Program-made: the position numbers and the translations under genes
Notes under the pieces: generated by a model
Seen by the model: the letters and a program-made list of their open reading frames with translations, nothing else
What the model was told of the DNA's origin: nothing
Database searches by the model: none
In this document: one piece after another, positions 1-9,146 of the stretch
Position numbering within the stretch: the stretch's first letter is position 1
Layout of the letters: each line of letters opens with the position of its first letter
Origin: JAAXKN01 sp036261625
GTDB taxonomy: Bacteria; Bacteroidota; Ignavibacteria; Ignavibacteriales; SURF-24
Assembly: GCA_036261625.1 (NCBI GenBank)
Contig: DATAKL010000002.1
Location: forward strand, 1-64,000
Direction of reading: 5' to 3'
DNA: 64,000 bases

Positions 1-1
1 C

Positions 2-334
2 ATTGACGAGATACTTAAACTTGACGGAACTACCACTACAGCTGTTGAGACCGTAAAGTCAACTGCACCGGGGGATTACAGGCTCGATCAGAACTATCCG
101 AATCCGTTTAACCCGACTACAAAGATCAGCTATACCATTCCCCAGAATTCAATGGTAACTCTTAAGGTGTTTGATATGCTTGGCAAGGAAGTGGCAACCC
201 TGGTCAACGAACAGAAGGCGCCGGGCAGCTATGAGGTATCTTTTGACGGAACGAATCTTACGAGCGGTCTGTATGTCTATGAACTCAAGACAAACAACTT
301 CATCCAGAACAGAAAAATGATGCTCGTGAAGTGA
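2..334 (+). CDS. C-terminus of a type IX secretion substrate (partial)
   Basis: The reading frame is open from the window edge, so the 5' end is missing. The visible 110 residues contain NYPNPFNPTTKISYTIP followed by a small beta-sandwich ending in SGLYVYEL and a basic tail, RKMMLVK. This is the classic por-secretion-system (type IX) C-terminal sorting domain, which directs the protein through the outer membrane and is usually removed or used for surface anchoring. The cargo domain lies outside the window, so its function cannot be stated. A strong hairpin follows the stop codon. The assignment of the sorting domain is secure. Confidence 0.92.
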   Translation: MDEILKLDGTTTTAVETVKSTAPGDYRLDQNYPNPFNPTTKISYTIPQNSMVTLKVFDMLGKEVATLVNEQKAPGSYEVSFDGTNLTSGLYVYELKTNNFIQNRKMMLVK

Positions 335-370
335 GAACCTGAAAAATAAGAAGTAAAAACAGACTGAAAG

Positions 371-406
371 CCCTGACAGATAGAAATTATCCGTCAGGGT
401 TTTCTT
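371..406 (+). terminator. Rho-independent terminator
   Basis: A 7-bp stem, CCCTGAC (371-377) with GTCAGGG (393-399), is followed by a T-rich tract. It lies 37 bp after the stop of the sorting-domain protein and faces the convergent J-domain gene. Confidence 0.75.
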
Positions 407-422
407 GTCTTTAAAAAATTCT

Positions 423-1499
423 TTATAACTTGAACTTCATCTTGAGCCACTCGTAGGCCATGTTGATTTCCTTGGTTTTCCTCTCGGCAAGATCAATCAG
501 TTCTTCCCCCAGGCTTGCTACCTTATCCGGATGGTATTTGGCCATCTCATCGATGTATTTTTTTCTTATTTCAGATTTTGTGACTTTGCCTCTTAAGCCC
601 AGTACGCTTCCGAAGTACCTCGTCTTTTCCTCATCAGAAGAATCTGCATAACTGAACCTGTAGCTGTCACTTCCGGCATTTGAAGAAGAATTTCTTCCTG
701 AGGAATTCCGTCCTGAAGAATATTTCCCTGAATGAGTTTTTCCCGAGGAGTTTCTTTCTTCCGAAGAACTTTCTTCAGAAGAGCTTTCCCTGGAAGATCC
801 TTTCCCGGCATGCCTGCCTGAAGTTTCTTTCTTTTTATGATTCCTGCTGTGCTTTTCCCATTTCCCCTTTCCTGAGAGTGCGGAAATGGACTGGTAAAGC
901 TCACTCATTCCTGTAGTTTTGTTCAGGTAATCCAGGAGCGTAAGATTAATGTTATTCCATTCGGTTTGTCTTACCTTTTCAGCCGATTCAATTATAAGCA
1001 TGTCTGCTGAAACGGAACCTAAATTAAGCCTTATTTTCTTTAACCTGTTGCTGTCTGCAACCGGTGTAACGAGCTTAAAAAGGTGGGATATCCACTTGTC
1101 CCCTGAAGAGTTGAGAACCAGGTTATAAAGTATGATGTAGTCTATTACCACACTGCTTGCAGGTACCCTTTCCAATAGGGTATCCGAAAGGCAGATACAC
1201 TGCAGGCGCCCGGAAGCTGAATATATAAATTCAGTTAATGTTTGATCGATATCCTGGTTAAACCACTTGAGGAATACTGTATTTACAGCAGGAACAAGGA
1301 AGTGGTTCTTAAAGTCAATTGCCTGGCGGATATTGTGAGTAAGAAATCCGAAGGAAAATTCCGAAAGCCCATTCTGAACAGAAGCCAGTGCGCTCCAGAT
1401 CTGCGAATAAACCTCGTCGTAGACGTCGAAAGCCTCTTCATATCTGTCCATGCTGAAAAGCAGGTCAGCAGCATCTCTTAATTTTAAAATGTCACCCAT
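423..1499 (-). CDS. Protein with C-terminal J domain and Ser-rich linker
   Basis: This 358-residue protein ends in a J domain (about residues 293-358) with the HPD tripeptide near residue 323, so it probably stimulates an Hsp70 (DnaK) ATPase. The first ~220 residues look helical and match no family I recognise. Between them lies a low-complexity linker of about 60 residues built from Ser, Gly, Lys, Arg and Glu (runs such as SSEESSSEE and SSGRNSSG). There is no signal peptide, so it is probably cytoplasmic. It is not DnaJ itself, because the Gly/Phe region, zinc fingers and substrate domains are missing. Its client is unknown. Confidence 0.7.
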   Translation of the reverse strand: MGDILKLRDAADLLFSMDRYEEAFDVYDEVYSQIWSALASVQNGLSEFSFGFLTHNIRQAIDFKNHFLVPAVNTVFLKWFNQDIDQTLTEFIYSASGRLQCICLSDTLLERVPASSVVIDYIILYNLVLNSSGDKWISHLFKLVTPVADSNRLKKIRLNLGSVSADMLIIESAEKVRQTEWNNINLTLLDYLNKTTGMSELYQSISALSGKGKWEKHSRNHKKKETSGRHAGKGSSRESSSEESSSEERNSSGKTHSGKYSSGRNSSGRNSSSNAGSDSYRFSYADSSDEEKTRYFGSVLGLRGKVTKSEIRKKYIDEMAKYHPDKVASLGEELIDLAERKTKEINMAYEWLKMKFKL

Positions 1500-1589
1500 T
1501 TACAAAAGTATTATTTTTGAAAAATGAATTTAGTAATACTTTGCGAAATATAAAAGAATGGCGGCATGGGCGAAAAGAATACCTGAAAT

Positions 1590-2915
1590 TTAATTTCTGA
1601 TGCTGCGGATTTTCCGCCAGAGCTTTTCAGCCTGTATTCTTGCCCGTTCGTAAAAGGGACTTATATCAAAGCGAAATTCTCCCTTTTCAAGTACAATATT
1701 GCCGTTAATTATTACTGTTTCAACATTTGCAGAAGAAAACCCGAATGCAAGGTGCCCTCCGAGGTTTTCACTGACTATGGGTGTGGGCGGATTGTAGTTA
1801 AAGACAACAATATCTGCCGTAAAGCCCTTTTCAATCTTCCCGAAGCTTCTGTTAAAGTAATTCTGAAGGATCAGGTTTCCGTTCTGCAGGGCTTTCAAAA
1901 GGGAGTCTAAAGAGATATTCCCTTTAGCATCGGAACTCTTGTAGAAGCCCGTTTTAAGCTCTTCCAGCATGTCAGATCCAATTCCGTCGGTGCCCAGTGC
2001 CAGGTTATCTGCCAGGCGCAGTTTGTCTGAATAACCAACGGAATTATTCATATTGGAGCGCGGATTGTGCACAAGAAAGGATCTGTGACGGTTCAAAATA
2101 TCAATTTCGCTTTCACTTAAGTAGATCCCGTGGGCAATAATCGACTTTTCATTAAGAAGTCCGAACTTTTCAAGGCGTTCGGCGATATCCAGGCCATAGA
2201 AGTGATGCGAGTACGACGAGTCGTATTTGTCCTCGGCAGCGTGAATATGGAGCCCCTTCCGGGTTTCACTTACTGCCTCAGAAAGCAGTTTTAACGTTCC
2301 GTCGCTTAATGTAAACTGGGCATGTGCCCCAATTGCGCCTTCAACAAGCCTTTTAGATTCCTCCCCGGGTTTTCCGCAGAGTTGTCTGATGAAGTCTACA
2401 GATTCCTCAATTGCTTCTGAAGCTTTATCTTTTCCGTTCCTGTCTGTTGCCTCATAACAAAGTATGCCCCGGAGTCCGGTTTCCAGAAAACATTCTTTAA
2501 GCACAGAGAGCGAGCCCTTAATAAATGAGGGAGAGGCGTTGTGGTCTATTACGGAAGTAGTGCCGCACTTAATTGCTTCAAGAGCCCCGACGATTCCGCT
2601 TGAGTAGAGGGATTCTTCATCAAGTGCCCTGTCGAGGCGCCACCAGAGGTTTTTAAGTATTCCTGTAAAATCCTTCGGGGGTTTTATATCTGCCAAAATC
2701 CCTCTTGCCAGGACTGAGTAGAAATGGTTGTGAGAGCATACGAGTCCGGGTGATACATATTTTCCATCGCAATGAATGATTCGGCCTTCAGGGTAGTCGC
2801 CTGATATGTTTCTGCCTGAGGCCAGAATTTCATTCTCATCAATTACAACGTCCATGTTATTTTCTACAGAAGGCGGATAGAATGACATTACGTTTGCATT
2901 TTTCAGAATTATCAT
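1590..2915 (-). CDS. ssnA: SsnA-type amidohydrolase
   Basis: A 441-residue member of the amidohydrolase superfamily (cytosine deaminase/TrzN/AtzA branch). Metal-binding signatures are visible: SHNH near residues 61-64, HIHAAED, AHGIYLSE and GTDGIGSDM. It resembles the putative aminohydrolase SsnA that is encoded beside ygfK in Escherichia coli and in anaerobic purine-degradation clusters. Its exact substrate is not established; hydrolysis of a ring-opened or deaminable purine intermediate is the inference from context. Its start overlaps the ygfK stop by four bases (ATGA), so the two are translationally coupled. Confidence 0.85.
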   Translation of the reverse strand: MIILKNANVMSFYPPSVENNMDVVIDENEILASGRNISGDYPEGRIIHCDGKYVSPGLVCSHNHFYSVLARGILADIKPPKDFTGILKNLWWRLDRALDEESLYSSGIVGALEAIKCGTTSVIDHNASPSFIKGSLSVLKECFLETGLRGILCYEATDRNGKDKASEAIEESVDFIRQLCGKPGEESKRLVEGAIGAHAQFTLSDGTLKLLSEAVSETRKGLHIHAAEDKYDSSYSHHFYGLDIAERLEKFGLLNEKSIIAHGIYLSESEIDILNRHRSFLVHNPRSNMNNSVGYSDKLRLADNLALGTDGIGSDMLEELKTGFYKSSDAKGNISLDSLLKALQNGNLILQNYFNRSFGKIEKGFTADIVVFNYNPPTPIVSENLGGHLAFGFSSANVETVIINGNIVLEKGEFRFDISPFYERARIQAEKLWRKIRSIRN

Positions 2916-5900
2916 TTCCGGAGGCCTCCTGCTGCCGGATAAGGTTTCTTTATTGAACTCTCAGGGATTAAATAGCGGTGGTTCTTAAGAACAAGCGTTA
3001 TTGTTTTAATGAACCGGTGAAAAGCCTCATCCTGAAGGCTTGCTTCAAATGAAGTAGAGGTCACTTCATTAAATCTGTCGATCATAATAAGTCCCGTCTC
3101 CCCGGAGTATCTTGCCGCCACAGTGCTTTCAAAAGCTGCTGAGTCGAGAAAAAATCCGTTATTGCTGCTTTGGGAGAAACTTTTTTCATCATGGAACAAA
3201 GTCAGTTTATCCCTGTATGGGGCGCCCCCGACGTGAGGGCAGAAGGTTTCACAGTTTCCGCAGCTGTTGCAAAGGGAGTCGATATGGATTATCTGGAACT
3301 TATCCCGGAAGAGGTCCATGTCAGCCGAAGGAATTGCAACGTTTGCACGGTTGGGGCAGACTTCCACGCATATGTTGCAAAGAAGACTGCAGTTGAGGCA
3401 TCTGTCTGCCATAAGGGAATCTGTCTTAGCGTTATTCTGAAATACCGTGCCTTTAAGTTTTACTATTTCCGGGATACTGCCTCCAGGAGCTGAAATCCTG
3501 TTTTCTTCCTTTGCAATTTCTTCCTTTGCAATTTCTTCCTTTGCGATTATATACTCTGCTGTTTTCTTTCCATCGGATACAGCATCAATTACGCTTGAGG
3601 GGCCGCGGAGAGCATCACCTCCTATAAATACGTTCTCCAGTAACGACTCATTTGAGGATATGCTGACGGCGGGACTTGCGGCTTCATTTCCAAGGAGTTT
3701 ATTTTCCCTCAGAAGCTGAAAGTCTGTATGTTCACCTACAGCTGAAATTACGGTGTCAATTTCCAGATATTCGAATGAATTATTCAGTGCTTTAATTCCC
3801 ATCCTGCCGTTTGCCTCAGGGACAGAGAGTTCCATTTTCTGGCAGCACAGAACCTTATCACTAAATGAAACTGGCAGAAGCAGGTCCCTGAAAATAACCC
3901 CCTCACTTATGGCAGCATCAAATTCCTCACGGTCAGCCGGCATGAACTCTTTTGTCCTGCGGTATATGACAAATACATTTTCCACCCCATCAATCCTTTT
4001 GGCAGCCCTGGCCGAATCCATAGCGGAATTTCCCCCGCCGATGACTGCAACGTTTTTACCAAGGGGGAGCCTTTCTCCGGAATTGAAGGACCTCAAAAAC
4101 CAGATTGCACTATAAACTCTGCCTGTGCCCGAGAGGCTTATTTCTGAAGGTTCAGAAGCCCCGATTGCAACATAAATATATTTATAACCCTCCTTTTTCA
4201 GTCTGCTTACTGAGAAGTTTTTATCGGCATTGTAGATGAATTTAACGCCGTGCTTTTCAATAAATTCCACGTCTCTGTTAATGGCTTCTTCGGGGATCCT
4301 GAAATTTGGTATTGCATGCCTGACAGTTCCTCCGGCCTTATCCGCAGTCTCAAAAACAGTTACATCGAATCCGGCCCTGCTGAGGAAGAATGCCGCAGAA
4401 AGTCCCCCGGGGCCTGCCCCTATTACGGCCGCTCTTATGCCGTTCGGCTTTAAGCTCAGGCTGTTATTATTTTCCTTCAGGTATTCCATGTATCCCTTTT
4501 CTGCAGCAGCCTTCTTCAGTTCCCGAATTTCAACCGGAAAGTCGTACTGGCATCTTTGGCAGTTTGACATGCACTTGCGGTCGCATATATATCCTGTAAT
4601 ATTAGGGAGCGGATTTTTCTGAACAATGAGCTGAAATGCCCTCGCGTAGAGGCCCTCACTTATAAGGCGTGCGTAGCCTGGAATGTCCTGATGTACCGGA
4701 CAGGCCTGCACGCAAGGCGATATATAGCAGTCGAACATCTCAAGCTCTGAGGAGACCTTAGGCACACGGATAATATTTTCCGATTTGCTGTAGTGAGGGT
4801 TCTTGAGAGATTCCTCAGCGAGCAATTTAAGAGCCTTAAGATCAATGCTTTTTCCCCGGGTCTCAGTAGTCATTATGCAGTCCTCTTCAATTAAGTCCGC
4901 CATCTGCCTTAAACGCATATATCCGCCGGGCTTTAAGAGCTCCGTTGCCATTGTAACGGGATAGATTCCTGTTGAAAGGATCTTAGTTATATTTTTAGCT
5001 GAAGCACCTCCTGAAAATGAAATGTTTATGTTACCGTTAAACTCTCCTGAGAGTTTATCTGCAAGAGTGACTGTAAGTGGGAAAAGAGTTCTACCCGACA
5101 TGTACATCTGATTTTCATGAAACCTGCGCCTGTTGTTTTTTACAGGCAGCGTGTTTGAAAGTTTTATTCCGAATGTTTTACCCGTGCCTTCCGAAAAGGT
5201 TTTTAAGTTTTTAATCAGGCTGAGGGCATCAGTAAACTGAAGATCCTCTCTAAAGGAATTCTTATCAAGAATAAAGCTGCCTGAAGGGAAGTTAATTATA
5301 CTATCAACTATTTCATAACCAAGAAGTGTGGGATTCAGTTTAACAAAGGTATTCAGCCCTTTTTCACTCATGAGATATTCAGCTATTCTTTCGATTTCGC
5401 CCGGGGGGCATCCGTGCATTGTGGAGAGTGTAACTGAATTTGAAACATTGGATGGTATGTTTTCAAAAACATTTATTAATCTTTCTAAAAGTCCCTCTGA
5501 ACCTTTCAGGCACTCCTGAAAAGCCTCAAAGAGTTTAGTATGTGTTAGCGATAAAATTATATTCCGGTACTCATCAAAGAGTTCACTTGCTGAGGCATCT
5601 TTTAAGCCTTCAAGAAAGCTGTCCATCCGCTGGCTCTTGATCCCTTCAAGATCATAGCCCACGCTCATATTGAAAATAAAACCGTTCTCCCGGAGTCTTG
5701 AAAACCCGAAGGACTCCTTAAGAAAGTGAATCAGGAACCAGGCCTTGAGGTACTCGGAAAATGAATCACTTAAGGAAAGTTCCTGCGACCATTCCACATT
5801 GTAAGCCTCATCTTCGGCATCGATGCACGGTTTTTCGAGCCTCAGGTTATCCAGCTTCTGTACGGTTTTAAGCTCAAAGAACCTTGCCCCGCAAAGATAG

Positions 5901-6115
5901 GCGGAAACTATATTCTGCGACATTTGTGTGTGGGGGCCTGCTGCAGGACCCAGGGGAAGGTCGAGTTTCTGATTGAAAATATTAACCGAAGAATTCTTCT
6001 TCTTGTAGAAAAATTTCTCCTCCGGAATGCCGAATATGGATCTCTGGTAAAGGTATTCACTCAGAATCCATTCAAGAAGTTCTTTTAACCTGAGGGGCTT
6101 CATCAATTCGGACAT
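2912..6115 (-). CDS. ygfK: YgfK-type iron-sulfur flavo-oxidoreductase
   Basis: A large (1067-residue) cytoplasmic redox protein of the YgfK family, annotated historically as a putative selenate reductase subunit. The N-terminal ~430 residues are dihydroorotate-dehydrogenase-like (GPAAGPHTQ, ELKTVQ, TMHGCPPGE). Next come a GltD-like segment with a double cysteine cluster (CVQACPVHQ, CDRKCMSNCQRC), an FAD/NAD(P) module (GAGPGGLSAA, GGGNSAMD), and C-terminal 4Fe-4S motifs (CNICVEVCP, CNSCGNCETFCP). I chose the start at 6115 because AAGGAG lies 8 bases upstream and the protein then begins like E. coli YgfK; an earlier in-frame start at 6151 has no such site. In anaerobic uric acid clusters this protein is the likely reductant of a purine-derived intermediate. 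Confidence 0.88.
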   Translation of the reverse strand: MSELMKPLRLKELLEWILSEYLYQRSIFGIPEEKFFYKKKNSSVNIFNQKLDLPLGPAAGPHTQMSQNIVSAYLCGARFFELKTVQKLDNLRLEKPCIDAEDEAYNVEWSQELSLSDSFSEYLKAWFLIHFLKESFGFSRLRENGFIFNMSVGYDLEGIKSQRMDSFLEGLKDASASELFDEYRNIILSLTHTKLFEAFQECLKGSEGLLERLINVFENIPSNVSNSVTLSTMHGCPPGEIERIAEYLMSEKGLNTFVKLNPTLLGYEIVDSIINFPSGSFILDKNSFREDLQFTDALSLIKNLKTFSEGTGKTFGIKLSNTLPVKNNRRRFHENQMYMSGRTLFPLTVTLADKLSGEFNGNINISFSGGASAKNITKILSTGIYPVTMATELLKPGGYMRLRQMADLIEEDCIMTTETRGKSIDLKALKLLAEESLKNPHYSKSENIIRVPKVSSELEMFDCYISPCVQACPVHQDIPGYARLISEGLYARAFQLIVQKNPLPNITGYICDRKCMSNCQRCQYDFPVEIRELKKAAAEKGYMEYLKENNNSLSLKPNGIRAAVIGAGPGGLSAAFFLSRAGFDVTVFETADKAGGTVRHAIPNFRIPEEAINRDVEFIEKHGVKFIYNADKNFSVSRLKKEGYKYIYVAIGASEPSEISLSGTGRVYSAIWFLRSFNSGERLPLGKNVAVIGGGNSAMDSARAAKRIDGVENVFVIYRRTKEFMPADREEFDAAISEGVIFRDLLLPVSFSDKVLCCQKMELSVPEANGRMGIKALNNSFEYLEIDTVISAVGEHTDFQLLRENKLLGNEAASPAVSISSNESLLENVFIGGDALRGPSSVIDAVSDGKKTAEYIIAKEEIAKEEIAKEENRISAPGGSIPEIVKLKGTVFQNNAKTDSLMADRCLNCSLLCNICVEVCPNRANVAIPSADMDLFRDKFQIIHIDSLCNSCGNCETFCPHVGGAPYRDKLTLFHDEKSFSQSSNNGFFLDSAAFESTVAARYSGETGLIMIDRFNEVTSTSFEASLQDEAFHRFIKTITLVLKNHRYLIPESSIKKPYPAAGGLRK
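3503..3547. repeat. Three tandem 15-bp repeats inside ygfK
   Basis: The unit ttcttcctttgcaat occurs three times in a row (3503-3517, 3518-3532, 3533-3547), the last copy with one mismatch. It encodes a repeated IAKEE pentapeptide in the linker between the flavin module and the C-terminal ferredoxin domain. Because the unit is a multiple of three, changes in copy number would keep the frame. Confidence 0.9.
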
Positions 6116-6419
6116 ACAAAGGCTCCTTAATTGTTTAACTGAAAAGAGCATTTAGTAACCGGAATAAACGGGCGCAGGAATTCTTTATAAATACAAGGTA
6201 AAGGAAATATAAAAAGATTTTTCAAAATAATCCCAATTCAATTTTCTTTCAGGGGAATGTTGCTATTAAAGAAAAAACTTATATTTTTTATGTTAAACTA
6301 AACTTTGAAGTGTGTTAATCCGTAACATGCCATCCTTCAGCTAAATTTTGATACATAACTCAGGAATACTCTTTTTAACTAATGCCGGTCGATATATAAA
6401 CCATTTTCAGGGAAGATAT
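6116..6419. promoter_or_regulatory. Divergent intergenic region ygfK / ygeY
   Basis: About 300 bp of AT-rich DNA separates the divergent arms and must hold promoters for both. The only dyad I can point to is TGTTA (6313-6317) with TAACA (6323-6327), five bases apart. AGGGA (6409-6413) is the ribosome-binding site for ygeY. I could not place core promoter elements with confidence. Confidence 0.45.
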
Positions 6420-7604
6420 ATGGAACTTGCAAGGAGGATTTTCGATTGTGCTTCAGGACTTCAGCAATATACTGCAGAGAACCTTTCACGCCTTATTAAA
6501 AAAATGTCACTTTCCACAAAAGAAAGAGATGCCGCCATTGAACTGAAGAATATCATGACAGAAGCAGATTTCGACGAGGTAAAAACCGACGGCCTTGGAA
6601 ACGTTATTGGAAGAATAGGCAATGGCCCAAAGGTGATAGCCTTTGATGCGCACATAGATACTGTTGACACCGGGAATCCCGACAACTGGCACTTTGATCC
6701 ATTCGGCGGAGAGATCCTGGATGGCTTCGTCCACGGACGGGGATCGGTCGACCAGAAAGGAGGGGCTTCGGCATTTGTAACAGCAGGAAGAATTATAAAA
6801 GAAATGGGGCTTTCTGAAGGAAAGACAATTTACTTCATCGGCTCTGTTATGGAGGAAGACTGCGACGGGCTCTGCTGGAAATACATAATTGAGGAAGACG
6901 GAATAAAACCTGAGTTTGTAGTTGTTACTGAACCCACTAACCTGAATATTTACCGCGGACAAAGAGGGCGAATGGAAATTGAAGTTACCTTCCAGGGCCT
7001 CTCTTCACACGGAAGCGCCCCTGAAAGGGGAATTAACGCAATTTATATGGGAGCAAGGACTGCTCTTAAAGTTGAATTCCTGAACAGATTTCTTCCCTCC
7101 GACCTTTTTCTGGGCAAAGGATCCCTGAGCGTTACGGAATTTGTATCCAAAAGCCCTTCACTTTGTGCAGTAGCCGATTACAGCAGGATACATCTTGACC
7201 GGCGCCTGACCTGGGGTGAAAACAGGGATGGTGCCTTAAGGGAAATACAGGAAATTATCATGGATATTAAAGCAAAGGCTGAAGTTCTTAACTACAGGGA
7301 GAAAGCCTATACAGGATTTGAATACGGAATGGAGAAATATTATCCCACATGGAAACTTGAAGAGGAACATCCTCTCATACAGTCAGGGAAAGAGGCTTTT
7401 AAAGACCTCTTCAATAAAAATCCATGTATTGACAAATGGACATTTTCAACAAACGGGGTTGTCATAAACGGGATCTACGGAATACCTGTTTTGGGCTTCG
7501 GCCCCGGAAATGAGGTTCTGGCACATGCCCCCGATGAGAAGGTCCCTGTTGACGATCTCATTAAGGCAGCCGCCTTTTATGCTCATCTTATGAGCAAAGT
7601 ATAA
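6420..7604 (+). CDS. ygeY: YgeY-type M20 family metallohydrolase
   Basis: A 394-residue member of the M20 zinc peptidase/amidohydrolase family (ArgE/DapE/carboxypeptidase G2 fold). It shows the metal-ligand segments FDAHIDTVDTG, GRGSVDQKGG and MEEDCDG, the dimerisation-domain motif SSHGSAPERG, and HAPDE near the end. Close in length to E. coli YgeY (about 400), it belongs to the YgeY group found with ssnA, ygfK and ygeW. It probably hydrolyses an amide or carbamoyl bond in a ring-opened purine product. The start at 6420 is preferred over an upstream TTG at 6348 because AGGGA sits six bases before it and the extra N-terminus looks unrelated. Confidence 0.87.
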   Translation: MELARRIFDCASGLQQYTAENLSRLIKKMSLSTKERDAAIELKNIMTEADFDEVKTDGLGNVIGRIGNGPKVIAFDAHIDTVDTGNPDNWHFDPFGGEILDGFVHGRGSVDQKGGASAFVTAGRIIKEMGLSEGKTIYFIGSVMEEDCDGLCWKYIIEEDGIKPEFVVVTEPTNLNIYRGQRGRMEIEVTFQGLSSHGSAPERGINAIYMGARTALKVEFLNRFLPSDLFLGKGSLSVTEFVSKSPSLCAVADYSRIHLDRRLTWGENRDGALREIQEIIMDIKAKAEVLNYREKAYTGFEYGMEKYYPTWKLEEEHPLIQSGKEAFKDLFNKNPCIDKWTFSTNGVVINGIYGIPVLGFGPGNEVLAHAPDEKVPVDDLIKAAAFYAHLMSKV

Positions 7605-7624
7605 CATAAAAAAAAGGAGCAGTT

Positions 7625-8635
7625 ATGGTTTCCAATCTTTTCCGGAAGCACTTCCTTTCAGATGACGACTGGACAAAACAGGAACTTGATACCGCATTTG
7701 AAACTGCCTTTGACCTTAAGAAGATGTTTGCCCGCGGCCAGGCACACAGGCTTCTGCAGGATAAGACCCTCTTTAACATTTTCTTTGAGCAGTCCACCAG
7801 AACCCGTAACTCCATGGAGGCCGGCATGACACAGTTAGGCGGCCATGCGCACGACCTGACGGCAGACAAGATGCAGATCTCGCACGGAGAATCGGCAAAG
7901 GACACTGCCGTCATATTGTCCAGAATGGGCCACGGCATTGCCTGCCGTAACTGCTTCTACGGGACGGGGAAAAAATACCTGGATGTTATGGCAAAATATG
8001 CAACTGTGCCAGTTATGTCGCTCCAGGATGACGTTTATCACCCGTTCCAGGGACTTGCCGATATGATGACAATCTTTGAACACTTCGGGCGCAATACAAA
8101 AGGCCTTAAGGTTACAATCTCCTGGGCCTATGCCACTACTCACTCAAAGCCCCTTTCAGTGCCCCAGACGCAGATTCTCCTATTCCCCAGGTATGGAATT
8201 GATGTTACGGTTGCTCATCCTGAGGAGTTCCCTTTAAGCAAAAATATCATGGAAAAAGCATGTAAAAATGCTGAGGCGGGCGGAGGCAGCCTGCGCTTTA
8301 CGGATAGCATGGATGAGGCCTTTGATAGGGCCGACGTTGTGATTCCAAAGAACTGGGGAGGCTTCGGACTTTACAGCGTTGAGGATTATCTCTTAAATGA
8401 AGATGAATGCAAAAAGGAAATGCAGGAAAACCTTAGTAAATACAAGAGCTGGATATGTGACGATAAAAGAATCAGCCTTGCTTCCAAAGGTGTAAAGCTC
8501 ATGCATGCGCTTCCTGCAGACCGGGGTCATGAGGTTACAGATGAAATTCTTGATAACCCTGAGATATCAGTTGTTTACGACGAGGCCGAAAACCGCCTCC
8601 ACACCGCCAAGGCCATTATGGCCCTGACGATGTAA
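7625..8635 (+). CDS. ygeW: Knotted carbamoyltransferase YgeW
   Basis: A 336-residue member of the aspartate/ornithine carbamoyltransferase superfamily. The carbamoyl-phosphate-binding loop is seen as STRTRNS, and HALPADRGHEV replaces the HCLP loop of ornithine carbamoyltransferase, as in the YgeW group. E. coli YgeW is longer (about 396 residues). In anaerobic purine clusters this enzyme is thought to run in the phosphorolytic direction, yielding carbamoyl phosphate for ATP formation, but the substrate is not established. AGGAG lies six bases before the ATG and the gene follows ygeY by 20 bp, so they share an operon. The next gene of the arm is displaced by an IS110 element. Confidence 0.87.
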   Translation: MVSNLFRKHFLSDDDWTKQELDTAFETAFDLKKMFARGQAHRLLQDKTLFNIFFEQSTRTRNSMEAGMTQLGGHAHDLTADKMQISHGESAKDTAVILSRMGHGIACRNCFYGTGKKYLDVMAKYATVPVMSLQDDVYHPFQGLADMMTIFEHFGRNTKGLKVTISWAYATTHSKPLSVPQTQILLFPRYGIDVTVAHPEEFPLSKNIMEKACKNAEAGGGSLRFTDSMDEAFDRADVVIPKNWGGFGLYSVEDYLLNEDECKKEMQENLSKYKSWICDDKRISLASKGVKLMHALPADRGHEVTDEILDNPEISVVYDEAENRLHTAKAIMALTM

Positions 8636-8663
8636 ATTAAATAATTCGTTTTAATTTCATATA

Positions 8664-8741
8664 TGACTAGCCACGACCTGACTAGCCACGACCTTCAGGT
8701 CGTGGACAAATGAATCAAAATACCCGTGGCTTTAGCCACAG
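8664..8741. repeat. Tandem repeat and REP-like hairpins downstream of ygeW
   Basis: TGACTAGCCACGACC is repeated in tandem (8664-8678 and 8679-8693). The second copy forms one arm of a perfect 9-bp hairpin, CCACGACCT (8686-8694) with AGGTCGTGG (8697-8705). A second hairpin, GTGGCT (8726-8731) with AGCCAC (8734-8739), follows. Short variants (ccacgag..., caagtgg) continue to about 8813. Such palindromes resemble repetitive extragenic elements mobilised by IS200/IS605-type TnpA proteins, but no such transposase is in the window. Confidence 0.6.
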
Positions 8742-9146
8742 ATATCCTCCTGATAATCGGGGGTTAAAGCCCAAATAGTCGGGGGATCCAAATCCACGAG
8801 CTAAAGCAAGTGGCTGTTATGTTAAAAATCAAGCTTTATTGTAAAATTTTATAGAGCGATCCGTTGTCCTTGTTTTAAGGAATAATTTCTGTCTCAAGTT
8901 AGTCAGAACCATTAGCACACATTATAAGCTCTTTAAATGAATCAACCTGTTATTAACAGTCATCCCTATATATAAAAGGGAGCTGCAGGAAGTATGATAA
9001 AATTAAATAAATGTATTGCCGCACTCTAGTCAGATACAATGATCCATATGTTTTTATTTCTCTGGTCTGGTCTTGCAGCCACGAAATCAACGGTCAATAC
9101 CTGTAAAAAAGATTCATTATTATCTAAGAGCTAATTTATAAATACC
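8742..9146 (-). other. Non-coding 3' flank of IS110 transposase, candidate guide-RNA region
   Basis: No credible gene lies in these ~400 bp between the REP-like hairpins and the transposase stop codon. Small dyads are visible: CTGTTA/TAACAG around 8947-8959 and CCCT/AGGG flanking an AT-rich loop at 8964-8980. In IS110-family elements a structured guide (bridge) RNA is encoded in a non-coding flank; in the IS1111 subgroup it lies 3' of the transposase. Since the 5' flank here is short, this region is the more likely place, but I cannot demonstrate the RNA. Confidence 0.3.

Noticed and set aside
593..916. Open frames on both strands over the Ser-rich part of the J-domain gene
   Set aside because: They arise from the repetitive codons of the low-complexity linker and have no ribosome-binding site or recognisable domain.
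3112..4622. Several plus-strand open frames inside ygfK
   Set aside because: They lie antisense to a well-conserved coding sequence and their translations are low-complexity shadows.
8664..8741. CRISPR-like array
   Set aside because: The repeats are directly adjacent or irregular, lack uniform unique spacers, and no cas gene is present.
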